Assembly (NCBI GenBank): GCA_027619675.1
Contig: JAQCHG010000090.1
Coordinates: 1-6,818 of the forward strand
DNA from: Cyanobacteriota bacterium
GTDB taxonomy: Bacteria > Cyanobacteriota > Cyanobacteriia > Phormidesmidales > Phormidesmidaceae
Direction: 5' to 3'
Length of the DNA: 6,818 bases
A program made the position numbers and the translations under genes. How positions within the stretch are numbered: the stretch's first letter is position 1; each line of letters starts with the position of its first letter. The notes beneath the pieces were generated by a model, which was not told where the DNA came from, ran no database searches, and saw only the letters and a program-made list of their open reading frames with translations. Below, one piece after another: positions 1 through 6,798 of this stretch.

Positions 1-37
1 GTAGAAGGGGGATAAAAACAGAGAGTCAACATTAGTT

Positions 38-2797
38 ATGGCACGTTTTAAGACTAAAACCGTCGCCTTGGGGGGCCTAGGGGATATATGGGTCGAAATT
101 GTGACGGATCCGCTAGTTTTTGCCCCTGATCTGCCCCTAACTGCCGCGATCTCCCAACTACAGCAGCAAGGGGCCGTCAATGTTCAATCGCTGCCCCCCC
201 AGCAACAGCAACAGCAACGGATTCGAGCTCACTGTGGGGTGGTGCGGGGTCCCCAGGGGTGGGGCTTGCTGAGTCGCGATCGCATTGTGGATGTGTTGGC
301 CACCGGGGCCACCCTTAACGACCTCACCGTCGCCAACGCCATGGTCCCCATCACCCCAGTCGGGGAACAAGATCTCACCCTCGCTACCCTAGAGCCCTAC
401 CTCAACCCCGCCCTAGACTCGCCGCCCTATTGCCCCGTAGTGGCCGCCGATCAGTCCGTTGTGGGGTTGTTACGCCTAGAGGCCCTACAGACCTGCCTCA
501 ACTGCGCCTTACCCCACCAGACAGAACAGGTGCTGAATAGTTTAGAGACGCGCTTTGCGACCCTGACCGCCGCCGTGCCGGTGGGTATTTTTCGCACCGA
601 CCCTGAAGGGCGATGCCTATACGTCAATCCCTGCTGGTGCGACATGGCCGGGTTAACCTTGGCCCAAGCCCGAGGGGATGGCTGGGCCGCAGCCCTGCAC
701 CCCGACGATCGCCCCCAGGTGTTTGCCGCTTGGCAGCAAGCGGTGGCCACCCATACCCCCTTTGAGCTGGAATATCGCCTGCAACGACCGGATAGCGAAA
801 CGGTGTGGGTATTGGGCAAAGCCTTAGCAGAACGAGACCTAGAGGGCACCATCGTCGGGTATGTGGGCACCGTCACCGACCTGAGTGTGCGCCACCGCCT
901 CCAGACCGTTCAGCAAGAAGCCGATGCCATCCAAGCAGAAGCCCATTTGTTAGAAAGCGTCTTAGACATAGTGCTGGCGGGCTATTGGGACTGGGATATC
1001 CCCGCTGGTGAGGAATACCTCAGCACCGGCTTTAAGCGCATGTTTGGTTACGAGGACGCAGAACTCGCCAACCGCCCAGAAACCTGGCAGCGGTTGATTT
1101 TCCCGGAGGATCTGCCGGGGGTTCTAGCTGGATTTAAGCGCCATGTGACCAGCCGGGGTCAAGTGCCCTTTCACCACGAAGTACGCTACCGCCATAAGGA
1201 CGGTTCCACCGTCTGGGTGATCTGCTCCGGTAAGGTGATTCAATGGGACACCCAGGGCAACCCATTGCGGATGGTGGGGTGCCACATTGACATCACCCAG
1301 CGCAAACGGGCAGAGGCAGAACTCCAGGCCACCAAGGAAGAACTAGAGCGATTTTTCACCCTAGATTTAGACCTGCTGTGCATTGCCGATCTTCAGGGGC
1401 ATTTTCGTCGGGTCAATCGGGCCTGGGAGCGCATTTTGGGCTACGGAGTCGCAGAACTGGAAGGGCAGCGATTTCTAGATTTCGTCCATCCCGACGATGT
1501 GACGGACACCTTAACGACCATGGCCCAGCTAGCAGACCAATCGGAGGTGCTGGCCTTTGTCAACCGCTACCGCTGCCGTGATGGCAGCTATCGCCACATT
1601 GAATGGTATTCGCGTCCCTACGGAGATTTAATTTACGCCGCTGCTCGGGATGTGACCGATCGCCTCCAGGCCGAGATGCAAACCCGTAAAAGCGACACCC
1701 ACCTGAAGGTGGCCCAACGCATTGGCCGTTTGGGCAGTTGGGAATTTGATGTGGCTACGGAGGATATTTTCTGGTCTGAGGAGGTCTATCGCATCTTTGG
1801 TCTGGATCCCGCCCTGGGGCCACCGAGTTACGAAGAACTGATTGCGCTGTACCACCCCGAAGATCAAATCATTCACCGGGAGAAGGTGGCCACGGCGATC
1901 CAAACCGCCCAACCCTACGATCTTGAACTGCGGGCGCGCCGCCCCAATGGTGAATCAGTGTATGTCCAGGCACGGGGGGAACCGATTGTGGATGCCGATG
2001 GCCACCTGGTGCAGTTGATTGGCACGGTGCTGGATATTACCGAACGCAAGCGCACCGAAGTCCAATTGCGCCGCACCACGGCCCAACTCCAGGCGTCTAA
2101 CCAAGAATTAGAAGCCTTTGCCTACTCGGTTTCCCATGATTTGCGGGCTCCTTTACGGGCCATTAATGGCTTCAGCCAAGCCATCCTCGAAGATTACGGC
2201 GACCAGTTTCAGGGGGATGCCCGCGATTACTTCGATCGCATTTTGCACAACGTCAACCGCATGGGGGCCTTAATTGACGATTTGCTGCGGTTGTCGCGGG
2301 TGTCGCGATCGCCCATGAACTATGGAGTGGTCAACCTCAGCCACCTGGTGCAAGAACAGGTTGCCCAACTCCAGGCCACTGAACCCGAGCGACAGGTTAC
2401 CGTCGTGGTCGCGCCAACGGCGATCGTCACCGCCGACAGCGGTCTGATGGGGGTGGTGATCAATAATCTGGTCCAAAATGCCTGGAAATTTACTAGCAAA
2501 CGTCCAGACGCCCAGATTGAGTTTGGGCAAACTAACAGTGATCACCAGCCCGTCTATTTTGTGAAAGACAATGGGGCTGGCTTCGATATGGCCTATGCCG
2601 ACAAACTCTTTGGTGTCTTTCAACGGCTCCATAACACCCACGAGTTCCCCGGTACTGGCATCGGCCTCGCCACCGTCCAGCGGGCCATCCACCGCCACGG
2701 TGGCCGCATCTGGGCGGAAGCAGCGGTGGAGGAAGGGGCAACGTTTCATTTCACAATTCCAGACGCTAGCAGCGGTAATGTCTCCCAGAAGTCATGA
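38..2797 (+). CDS. Multi-PAS sensor histidine kinase with N-terminal CBS-like pair and phytochrome-type transmitter
   Basis: Predicted cytoplasmic sensor kinase of 919 residues that would autophosphorylate on a histidine and pass the phosphate to the receiver encoded immediately downstream. Domains seen: CBS-like pair at about 22-152; PAS at about 168-285, 305-425, 435-545 and 555-673, most ending in the DIT-x-RKR-x-E linker motif (418-426, 667-674); HisKA at about 690-757 with phosphoacceptor H700 in SVSHDLRAPLR; HATPase_c at about 800-908 with N-box N814, G1 DNGAGFD (844-850), F-box near 858-864 and G2 GTGIGLA (872-878). All catalytic motifs are intact. There is no signal peptide or membrane segment. 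The H-box region resembles that of Cph1-like phytochrome kinases, but no GAF/PHY bilin module is present. ATG 38 is the first start after an in-frame TAG at 2-4; the Shine-Dalgarno is weak (AGAG at 20-23). The stimulus is unknown: no LOV cysteine motif or other cofactor signature is visible in the PAS domains. Confidence 0.93.
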   Translation: MARFKTKTVALGGLGDIWVEIVTDPLVFAPDLPLTAAISQLQQQGAVNVQSLPPQQQQQQRIRAHCGVVRGPQGWGLLSRDRIVDVLATGATLNDLTVANAMVPITPVGEQDLTLATLEPYLNPALDSPPYCPVVAADQSVVGLLRLEALQTCLNCALPHQTEQVLNSLETRFATLTAAVPVGIFRTDPEGRCLYVNPCWCDMAGLTLAQARGDGWAAALHPDDRPQVFAAWQQAVATHTPFELEYRLQRPDSETVWVLGKALAERDLEGTIVGYVGTVTDLSVRHRLQTVQQEADAIQAEAHLLESVLDIVLAGYWDWDIPAGEEYLSTGFKRMFGYEDAELANRPETWQRLIFPEDLPGVLAGFKRHVTSRGQVPFHHEVRYRHKDGSTVWVICSGKVIQWDTQGNPLRMVGCHIDITQRKRAEAELQATKEELERFFTLDLDLLCIADLQGHFRRVNRAWERILGYGVAELEGQRFLDFVHPDDVTDTLTTMAQLADQSEVLAFVNRYRCRDGSYRHIEWYSRPYGDLIYAAARDVTDRLQAEMQTRKSDTHLKVAQRIGRLGSWEFDVATEDIFWSEEVYRIFGLDPALGPPSYEELIALYHPEDQIIHREKVATAIQTAQPYDLELRARRPNGESVYVQARGEPIVDADGHLVQLIGTVLDITERKRTEVQLRRTTAQLQASNQELEAFAYSVSHDLRAPLRAINGFSQAILEDYGDQFQGDARDYFDRILHNVNRMGALIDDLLRLSRVSRSPMNYGVVNLSHLVQEQVAQLQATEPERQVTVVVAPTAIVTADSGLMGVVINNLVQNAWKFTSKRPDAQIEFGQTNSDHQPVYFVKDNGAGFDMAYADKLFGVFQRLHNTHEFPGTGIGLATVQRAIHRHGGRIWAEAAVEEGATFHFTIPDASSGNVSQKS
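200..217 (+). repeat. Three tandem CAGCAA hexamers encoding six glutamines
   Basis: Three perfect copies of the hexamer CAGCAA encode Q55-Q60 of the CBS-PAS kinase. The repeat lies inside the first CBS-like unit, between the predicted helix near residues 33-44 and the strand at about 62-70, where a loop would be expected. Because the unit is six bases, gain or loss of a copy would keep the reading frame. Whether the length varies between strains cannot be told from one sequence. Confidence 0.85.
2794..2797 (+). other. ATGA start/stop overlap (translational coupling)
   Basis: The TGA stop of the kinase (2795-2797) shares bases with the ATG start of the receiver gene (2794-2796). Only a short purine run (AGAAG, 2787-2791) stands two bases before the ATG, which is too close for a good ribosome binding site. 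Re-initiation by ribosomes finishing the kinase is therefore the likely way the receiver is translated. This would tie the amounts of kinase and receiver together. Confidence 0.85.
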
Positions 2798-3219
2798 CTC
2801 AACTTTTACGTTCCATTGTGTTAGTTGAAGACAACCCCGACGACGAATTTCTAGCGCGGCGGGCCTTACAGCGGGCCAACATTGCCAATCAAATCCTGGT
2901 GGCCCGCAATGGCCAAGAAGCCCTCGATCTGCTGTTTAGCCTCGATCCTTTGCCCAGTGTGGTGTTACTCGACCTCAAACTGCCCAAGGTGGATGGCCTG
3001 GAGGTGCTGCGGCAACTGCGGGGCCATCCCCGTACACGACGACTCCCGGTGGTAATCCTCACGTCATCCAATGAGGAACGGGATATTGTGGATAGCTATG
3101 ATCAAGGGGCCAATAGCTACGTCCGTAAACCCGTTGATTTTGAGCAGTTCAGCGAGGCGGTGCGGCAATTAGGCCTGTATTGGGCCGTCCTCAACGAGCC
3201 CCTACCCCCAGGCTTGTAA
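2794..3219 (+). CDS. Rcp1/RcpA-type stand-alone response regulator receiver
   Basis: Single-domain response regulator of 141 residues, predicted to take a phosphoryl group from the kinase encoded just upstream. The acidic pair is E12/D13 in VEDNPDD, the phosphoacceptor is D60 in VVLLDLKLPKVDG, the switch threonine is T90 in ILTSS and the conserved lysine is K112 in RKPVDF. Family hallmarks are NIANQILVARNGQEALD near residues 29-45, GANSYVRKPVDF at 105-116 and the tail QLGLYW-x-x-LNEP (125-136). These match the cyanobacterial Rcp1/RcpA family, known as partners of Cph1/CphA phytochrome kinases; members studied structurally form dimers through the receiver. There is no DNA-binding or enzymatic output domain, so it should act by protein contact or as a phosphate shuttle. 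The symbol rcp1/rcpA is withheld because the partner here is not a phytochrome. Confidence 0.95.
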   Translation: MTQLLRSIVLVEDNPDDEFLARRALQRANIANQILVARNGQEALDLLFSLDPLPSVVLLDLKLPKVDGLEVLRQLRGHPRTRRLPVVILTSSNEERDIVDSYDQGANSYVRKPVDFEQFSEAVRQLGLYWAVLNEPLPPGL

Positions 3220-3310
3220 CCAGGACGCCTAGGCCGCCCAGAGATAGGGGACAGGCCGCAGCCAGCAGACTCACCACTATCGTCTGGGATAACCCCATAA
3301 CGAGATCGCC
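3220..3310. other. Short intergenic gap between receiver and hybrid kinase genes
   Basis: This 91-base spacer carries no open frame of note, no T-tract terminator and no convincing promoter. It contains the palindrome GCCTAGGC (3227-3234) and a weak inverted repeat CAGAC/GTCTG (3266-3270 and 3282-3286, 11-base loop). With no terminator visible and the same strand on both sides, read-through from the upstream pair into the hybrid kinase is plausible, but a separate promoter cannot be excluded. Confidence 0.5.
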
Positions 3311-6300
3311 ATGGATCAGGTCAGCATGACTGGGGCAACCAAAGACCCGCTTACCCCCTTGAGGGTGCTATTCGTCGAGGATGCAGAAGATGATGTGCTC
3401 CTCGCGGTGCGGGCCTTACGGCGGGGTGGCTTTCAGCCCCAGTGGCAACGGGTAGAGACGGCGGTGGACCTGACGGCGGCCCTTACCAGCCAGCCCTGGG
3501 ATATCGTCCTGTCTGATTACCACATGCCCGAGTTCGATGCGCCGACCGCCCTCAAGCTGGTGCAGGCCCATGCGTCCCACCTGCCCTTCATTGTGATTTC
3601 CGGCACCATTGGCGAAGACCGGGCGGTGGAATTGATGCGGGCGGGGGTCCACGACTATTTGATGAAGGATCGTCTGGTGCGCCTGCCGGAGGCGGTGCGG
3701 CGAGAACTGGGGGATGCCCGCATTCGCCAAGAGCGACGACAGGCGGAACAGGTGTTGGCCCTGACCCAAGAGCGCCTGCGGTTGGCGATCGCCGGATCGA
3801 ACCTGGGCACCTGGGACTGGTACCACCAAACCGGAGCCATGGTGGTCGATACCCGCTGTCTAGACATGCTGGGGTACCAAGATGGCGAGCTCGCCCCCAT
3901 CCACGTAGAAGAGTGGCGGCAACGGATGCACCCCGAAGATCTGCCGGTCATCACCCAGGCCCTGCACCGCCACCTCCGGGGCCAAACCGCGCGTTATGAA
4001 TGTGAATTTCGCCTGCGCCACCGTCAGGACCATTGGATTTGGGTGCTGGATCGCGGCCAAGTGGTGGAACGCAATGCCCAGGGGCAGCCGGTGCGCATTG
4101 CCGGCACCCTGCTGGACATCACGGAACGAAAACGGGCGGAGGCTCAACTCGCCCTGCAAACTCAGATTTTGGAACAGATTGCCCAAGCTAGGCCCCTGGC
4201 CTCAATTTTGACCCATCTGATAGACGCGATCGAAACCCACTTGGAAGGGGGCATGGGGTCGATTTTGCTCAAGCGTGACGATGGCAAACTATATCCCGGC
4301 GTAGCCCCCCATCTGCCCCCCGCCTATAACCAGGTTGTCAGCCAAGGGGTTCCCATTGGCGATCAGATGGGGTCCTGCGGCACCGCCGCCTTTCGTCGCC
4401 AAACCGTCGTCGTCACCGACATTGCCACCGATCCCCTCTGGGAGACCGTCAAGCACCTAGCGTTGCCCCATGGCCTACGGGCCTGTTGGTCAGTGCCCGT
4501 GGTGAACAACGATGGGCAGGTGCTGGCCACCTTTGCCGTCTATTACCACACCAGCCGCGCCCCCCATCCCCAAGAAATGGAGGTGGTGACCCTGGCGGCC
4601 AACTTGGCCAAGATCGCCATCGAACGGGAGCAGGCGGCCCAAGCCCTAGTACAGCTCAACCGAGATCTAGAACAGCGGGTGAAACAGCGTACCCGCGCCT
4701 TGCAGGACAGCGAAGGCAAATTGCAGGCCATCCTCAACAACGCCCCAGCGATTATCTATGTCAAGGACGTTGAGGGCCGCTATACCTTTGTCAACCAGGG
4801 ATTCTTGACCTTTTTTAACTGTGCTGAGGCCGATATCCTCGGCAAAACCAACGACGATTTCTTTGCCCCTGGGGTGGCGATGCCCCTATCCACCAACGAT
4901 CGCATTGTTTGGTCTACGGGACAGTTCCTTCAGGTAGAGGAAGCGATCGCCCTGGGCAGCGACATCCACACCTTTTTGTCCAACAAATTTTTGCTGCGGG
5001 ACTACCAGGGCCAACCCTACGCCCTCTGCGGCATCTCCAACAACATCAGCGATCGCCAAGCCATTCAAAATGCCCTGCGCCGCAGCGAAGAACAGGCCCG
5101 AGGCACCCTACTGGCCATCCCCGACCTGCTGATTCGTCTCAATCGGGAGGGGGAGTATTTGGATGTCATGGCCTCCAGTAGCACCCGCAGCCTCGTCCCC
5201 CCAGAACGGGCGATCGGCCACACCATCGAAGAAATCCTGCCCCCAGACATTGCCGCCAACTACAGCCAAGCCTTGCAGACGGTCTTGACCACCCAGCAGG
5301 TCCAGAGTTTTGAGCAAACCATCACCGTTGATGGGGAAGTGCGCTATGAGGAAGTGCGGGTGGCCCCCTGTGGCCGCGATGAGGTGATCTTGCTGATTCG
5401 CGACATCAGCGAACGCAAGCGCAGTGAAGCCGCCCTGCAGCGCACCAATGCCGAACTGGCCCGCGCCACCCGCCTCAAGGATGAGTTTTTGGCCAACATG
5501 AGCCACGAACTGCGCACGCCGTTGAACGCAATTTTAGGACTGTCGGAAGGGCTGCAAGAGGAGGTGTTTGGTTCCCTCACGGCCCGCCAACGGAAAGCCC
5601 TAGCCACGGTCGAAAACAGTGGTCGCCATCTGTTGGATCTGATCAACGACATCTTAGACCTGTCCAAAATTGAGGCGGGCAAGCTGGATCTGCACCTAGA
5701 GGCGGTGCCCCTGCAAACCCTGTGCAGCACCAGCCTCACCTTCATCAAGCAATTGGCCCAGAAGAAAAGCATTCGGCTGCACACCGAGATTCCCCGCCCC
5801 CTGCGCCAGGCGGAGCTGTGGGTCGATAACCGCCGCTTCCGGCAGGTGTTGATTAATTTGCTCAGCAATGCCGTCAAGTTCACCCCCGAGGGGGGAGCCG
5901 TCACCCTGCGGGTGGAGGCTAGCGCGGCCAAGGGGGGTGCGGAGGCTACCACCCTACATCTGTCCATCATCGACACGGGCATTGGCATTGCCCCAGAAGA
6001 TATGGACAAGCTATTTCAAGCCTTTGTGCAGATTGACAGCAGCCTCAGCCGCCGCTATGAGGGCACCGGGTTGGGCTTGACCCTAGTGAAGCAAATTGTG
6101 GAGGGCCACGGCGGCACGGTGACGGTGACCAGCGAAGTGGGCCAGGGCAGTTGTTTTACCCTGACCCTGCCCGGTGCCCTGCTGCCCCCCAGCGATGCGC
6201 CCCGCCATTGTCAAACGGAGTTTTTCACGGGGGTGCTGCCGTCGGCCCCGCCGCCCACCGCCTTTACCCTACTGCTGGCGGAGGACAACCCCGACAACAT

Positions 6301-6643
6301 CGATACCTTGGTGGACTATCTCACCGCCAAGGGCTATCACATGCTGTTGGCCAATGACGGGCTGACGGCGATCGCCCTCACCCGCCAACACCGCCCCGAT
6401 CTGATTTTGATGGATATTCAAATGCCAGATATGGATGGTCTGGAGGCGATCCGCGCCATTCGCCAAGAGGCCGCCTTGGCTGCCATCCCCATCATTGCCC
6501 TCACCGCCCTGGCTATGCCGGAAGATCGCGATCGCTGCTTAGGGGCCGGGGCCAACGAATACCTCAGCAAACCCGTGCGGTTGAAGCAACTGGCAGACAC
6601 CATCCAAACCCTATTGGCGACCACCCCCACCTTTGCGGAATGA
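3311..6643 (+). CDS. Hybrid sensor histidine kinase, REC-PAS-GAF-PAS-PAS-HisKA-HATPase-REC
   Basis: Soluble hybrid kinase of 1110 residues with receivers at both ends. Domains seen: REC1 at 17-133 (E23/D24, phosphoacceptor D69 in LSDYHMP, S97 at the switch position, K119); PAS at about 155-277; GAF at about 285-438 with GSCGTA (355-360) and RACWS (390-394); a coiled-coil linker at 438-468; PAS at about 467-585 and 594-703; HisKA at 720-788 with H732 in NMSHELRTPLN; HATPase_c at about 835-955 with N853, DTGIGI (888-893) and GTGLGL (918-923); a proline-rich linker at 956-984; REC2 at 985-1100 (E991/D992, D1035 in LILMDIQMPDMDG, T1065, K1087). All catalytic residues are present in both receivers and the kinase. 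There is no HPt or output domain. ATG 3311 follows an in-frame TAA at 3290-3292; ATG 3326 (residue 6) is an alternative start, with AGG at 3318-3320 five bases before it. The GAF lacks an obvious bilin-binding cysteine motif. Confidence 0.93.
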   Translation: MDQVSMTGATKDPLTPLRVLFVEDAEDDVLLAVRALRRGGFQPQWQRVETAVDLTAALTSQPWDIVLSDYHMPEFDAPTALKLVQAHASHLPFIVISGTIGEDRAVELMRAGVHDYLMKDRLVRLPEAVRRELGDARIRQERRQAEQVLALTQERLRLAIAGSNLGTWDWYHQTGAMVVDTRCLDMLGYQDGELAPIHVEEWRQRMHPEDLPVITQALHRHLRGQTARYECEFRLRHRQDHWIWVLDRGQVVERNAQGQPVRIAGTLLDITERKRAEAQLALQTQILEQIAQARPLASILTHLIDAIETHLEGGMGSILLKRDDGKLYPGVAPHLPPAYNQVVSQGVPIGDQMGSCGTAAFRRQTVVVTDIATDPLWETVKHLALPHGLRACWSVPVVNNDGQVLATFAVYYHTSRAPHPQEMEVVTLAANLAKIAIEREQAAQALVQLNRDLEQRVKQRTRALQDSEGKLQAILNNAPAIIYVKDVEGRYTFVNQGFLTFFNCAEADILGKTNDDFFAPGVAMPLSTNDRIVWSTGQFLQVEEAIALGSDIHTFLSNKFLLRDYQGQPYALCGISNNISDRQAIQNALRRSEEQARGTLLAIPDLLIRLNREGEYLDVMASSSTRSLVPPERAIGHTIEEILPPDIAANYSQALQTVLTTQQVQSFEQTITVDGEVRYEEVRVAPCGRDEVILLIRDISERKRSEAALQRTNAELARATRLKDEFLANMSHELRTPLNAILGLSEGLQEEVFGSLTARQRKALATVENSGRHLLDLINDILDLSKIEAGKLDLHLEAVPLQTLCSTSLTFIKQLAQKKSIRLHTEIPRPLRQAELWVDNRRFRQVLINLLSNAVKFTPEGGAVTLRVEASAAKGGAEATTLHLSIIDTGIGIAPEDMDKLFQAFVQIDSSLSRRYEGTGLGLTLVKQIVEGHGGTVTVTSEVGQGSCFTLTLPGALLPPSDAPRHCQTEFFTGVLPSAPPPTAFTLLLAEDNPDNIDTLVDYLTAKGYHMLLANDGLTAIALTRQHRPDLILMDIQMPDMDGLEAIRAIRQEAALAAIPIIALTALAMPEDRDRCLGAGANEYLSKPVRLKQLADTIQTLLATTPTFAE

Positions 6644-6665
6644 CCGGGGCGGGAAACGCCATGGG

Positions 6666-6673
6666 GCGATCGC
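6666..6673. repeat. HIP1 octamer (GCGATCGC), intergenic copy
   Basis: Highly iterated palindrome 1, a palindromic octamer strongly over-represented in many cyanobacterial genomes. This is the only copy outside a coding region here. Seven others lie inside genes, at 276-283, 2305-2312, 3785-3792, 4943-4950, 5049-5056, 6368-6375 and 6528-6535. Eight copies in 6.8 kb far exceeds the chance expectation of about one per 65 kb for an octamer with equal base use, and supports a cyanobacterial source. Confidence 0.9.
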
Positions 6674-6773
6674 AGGGGTCACCCTAACCGTAAGTCCTGT
6701 TGCAAGGATCCTAATTCGCCCCTGGAAACGCCCTAGTTGAGCTTGGCGCGAATAACCCTACCTTCTGGCTTCC

Positions 6774-6798
6774 TCCTTCGACTTCGCTCAGGACAGGC
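6774..6798. repeat. REP-like dispersed repeat (CTTCGACTTCGCTCAG type)
   Basis: The core CTTCGACTTCGCTCAG (6776-6791) is flanked by TCCT (6774-6777) and AGGA (6790-6793), which can pair as an imperfect hairpin. From memory, this sequence and close relatives (CTTCGACAAGCTCAG) recur in intergenic regions of many bacterial genomes, including cyanobacteria, as short palindromic elements. Only one copy lies in the window, so its repeated nature here rests on recognition, not on a count. It may be the end of a longer element running past the window edge. Confidence 0.5.

Noticed and set aside
542..2056. LOV-type (flavin) PAS domains in the first kinase
   Set aside because: None of the four PAS domains carries the G-x-N-C-R-F-L-Q cysteine motif needed for flavin adduct formation.
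2270..2749. Minus-strand open frame of 159 codons opposite the first kinase's ATPase domain
   Set aside because: It overlaps conserved kinase motifs on the other strand, shows no family resemblance and has no convincing ribosome binding site.
3266..3286. CAGAC/GTCTG inverted repeat as a terminator between receiver and hybrid kinase
   Set aside because: The stem is only five base pairs with an 11-base loop and no following T run, so it is too weak to call.
3296..3301. CATAAC as a -10 promoter box before the hybrid kinase
   Set aside because: It matches only four of six consensus bases, stands about ten bases from the start codon and has no matching -35 box at suitable spacing.
4163..4624. 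GAF domain of the hybrid kinase as a bilin-binding cyanobacteriochrome
   Set aside because: The expected chromophore-binding cysteine context (Cys followed by His or Tyr in the GAF helix) and the DXCF motif are not visible. The sequence fits a general GAF subgroup instead.
5344..6009. Long minus-strand open frame of 221 codons opposite the hybrid kinase
   Set aside because: It lies entirely over the HisKA/HATPase coding region. Its translation is rich in Ser/Arg/Leu with no recognisable domain, as expected for the shadow of a GC-rich gene.
6648..6660. GGCG-GGAAA-CGCC hairpin directly after the hybrid kinase stop as a terminator
   Set aside because: The stem has four base pairs and no T tract follows. 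Similar short stems (6674-6685, 6695-6708) are equally weak.
276..6673. The regular GCGATCGC palindromes as operators of a local regulator
   Set aside because: They are the genome-wide HIP1 repeat of cyanobacteria, sit mostly inside coding sequence and do not cluster at promoters.
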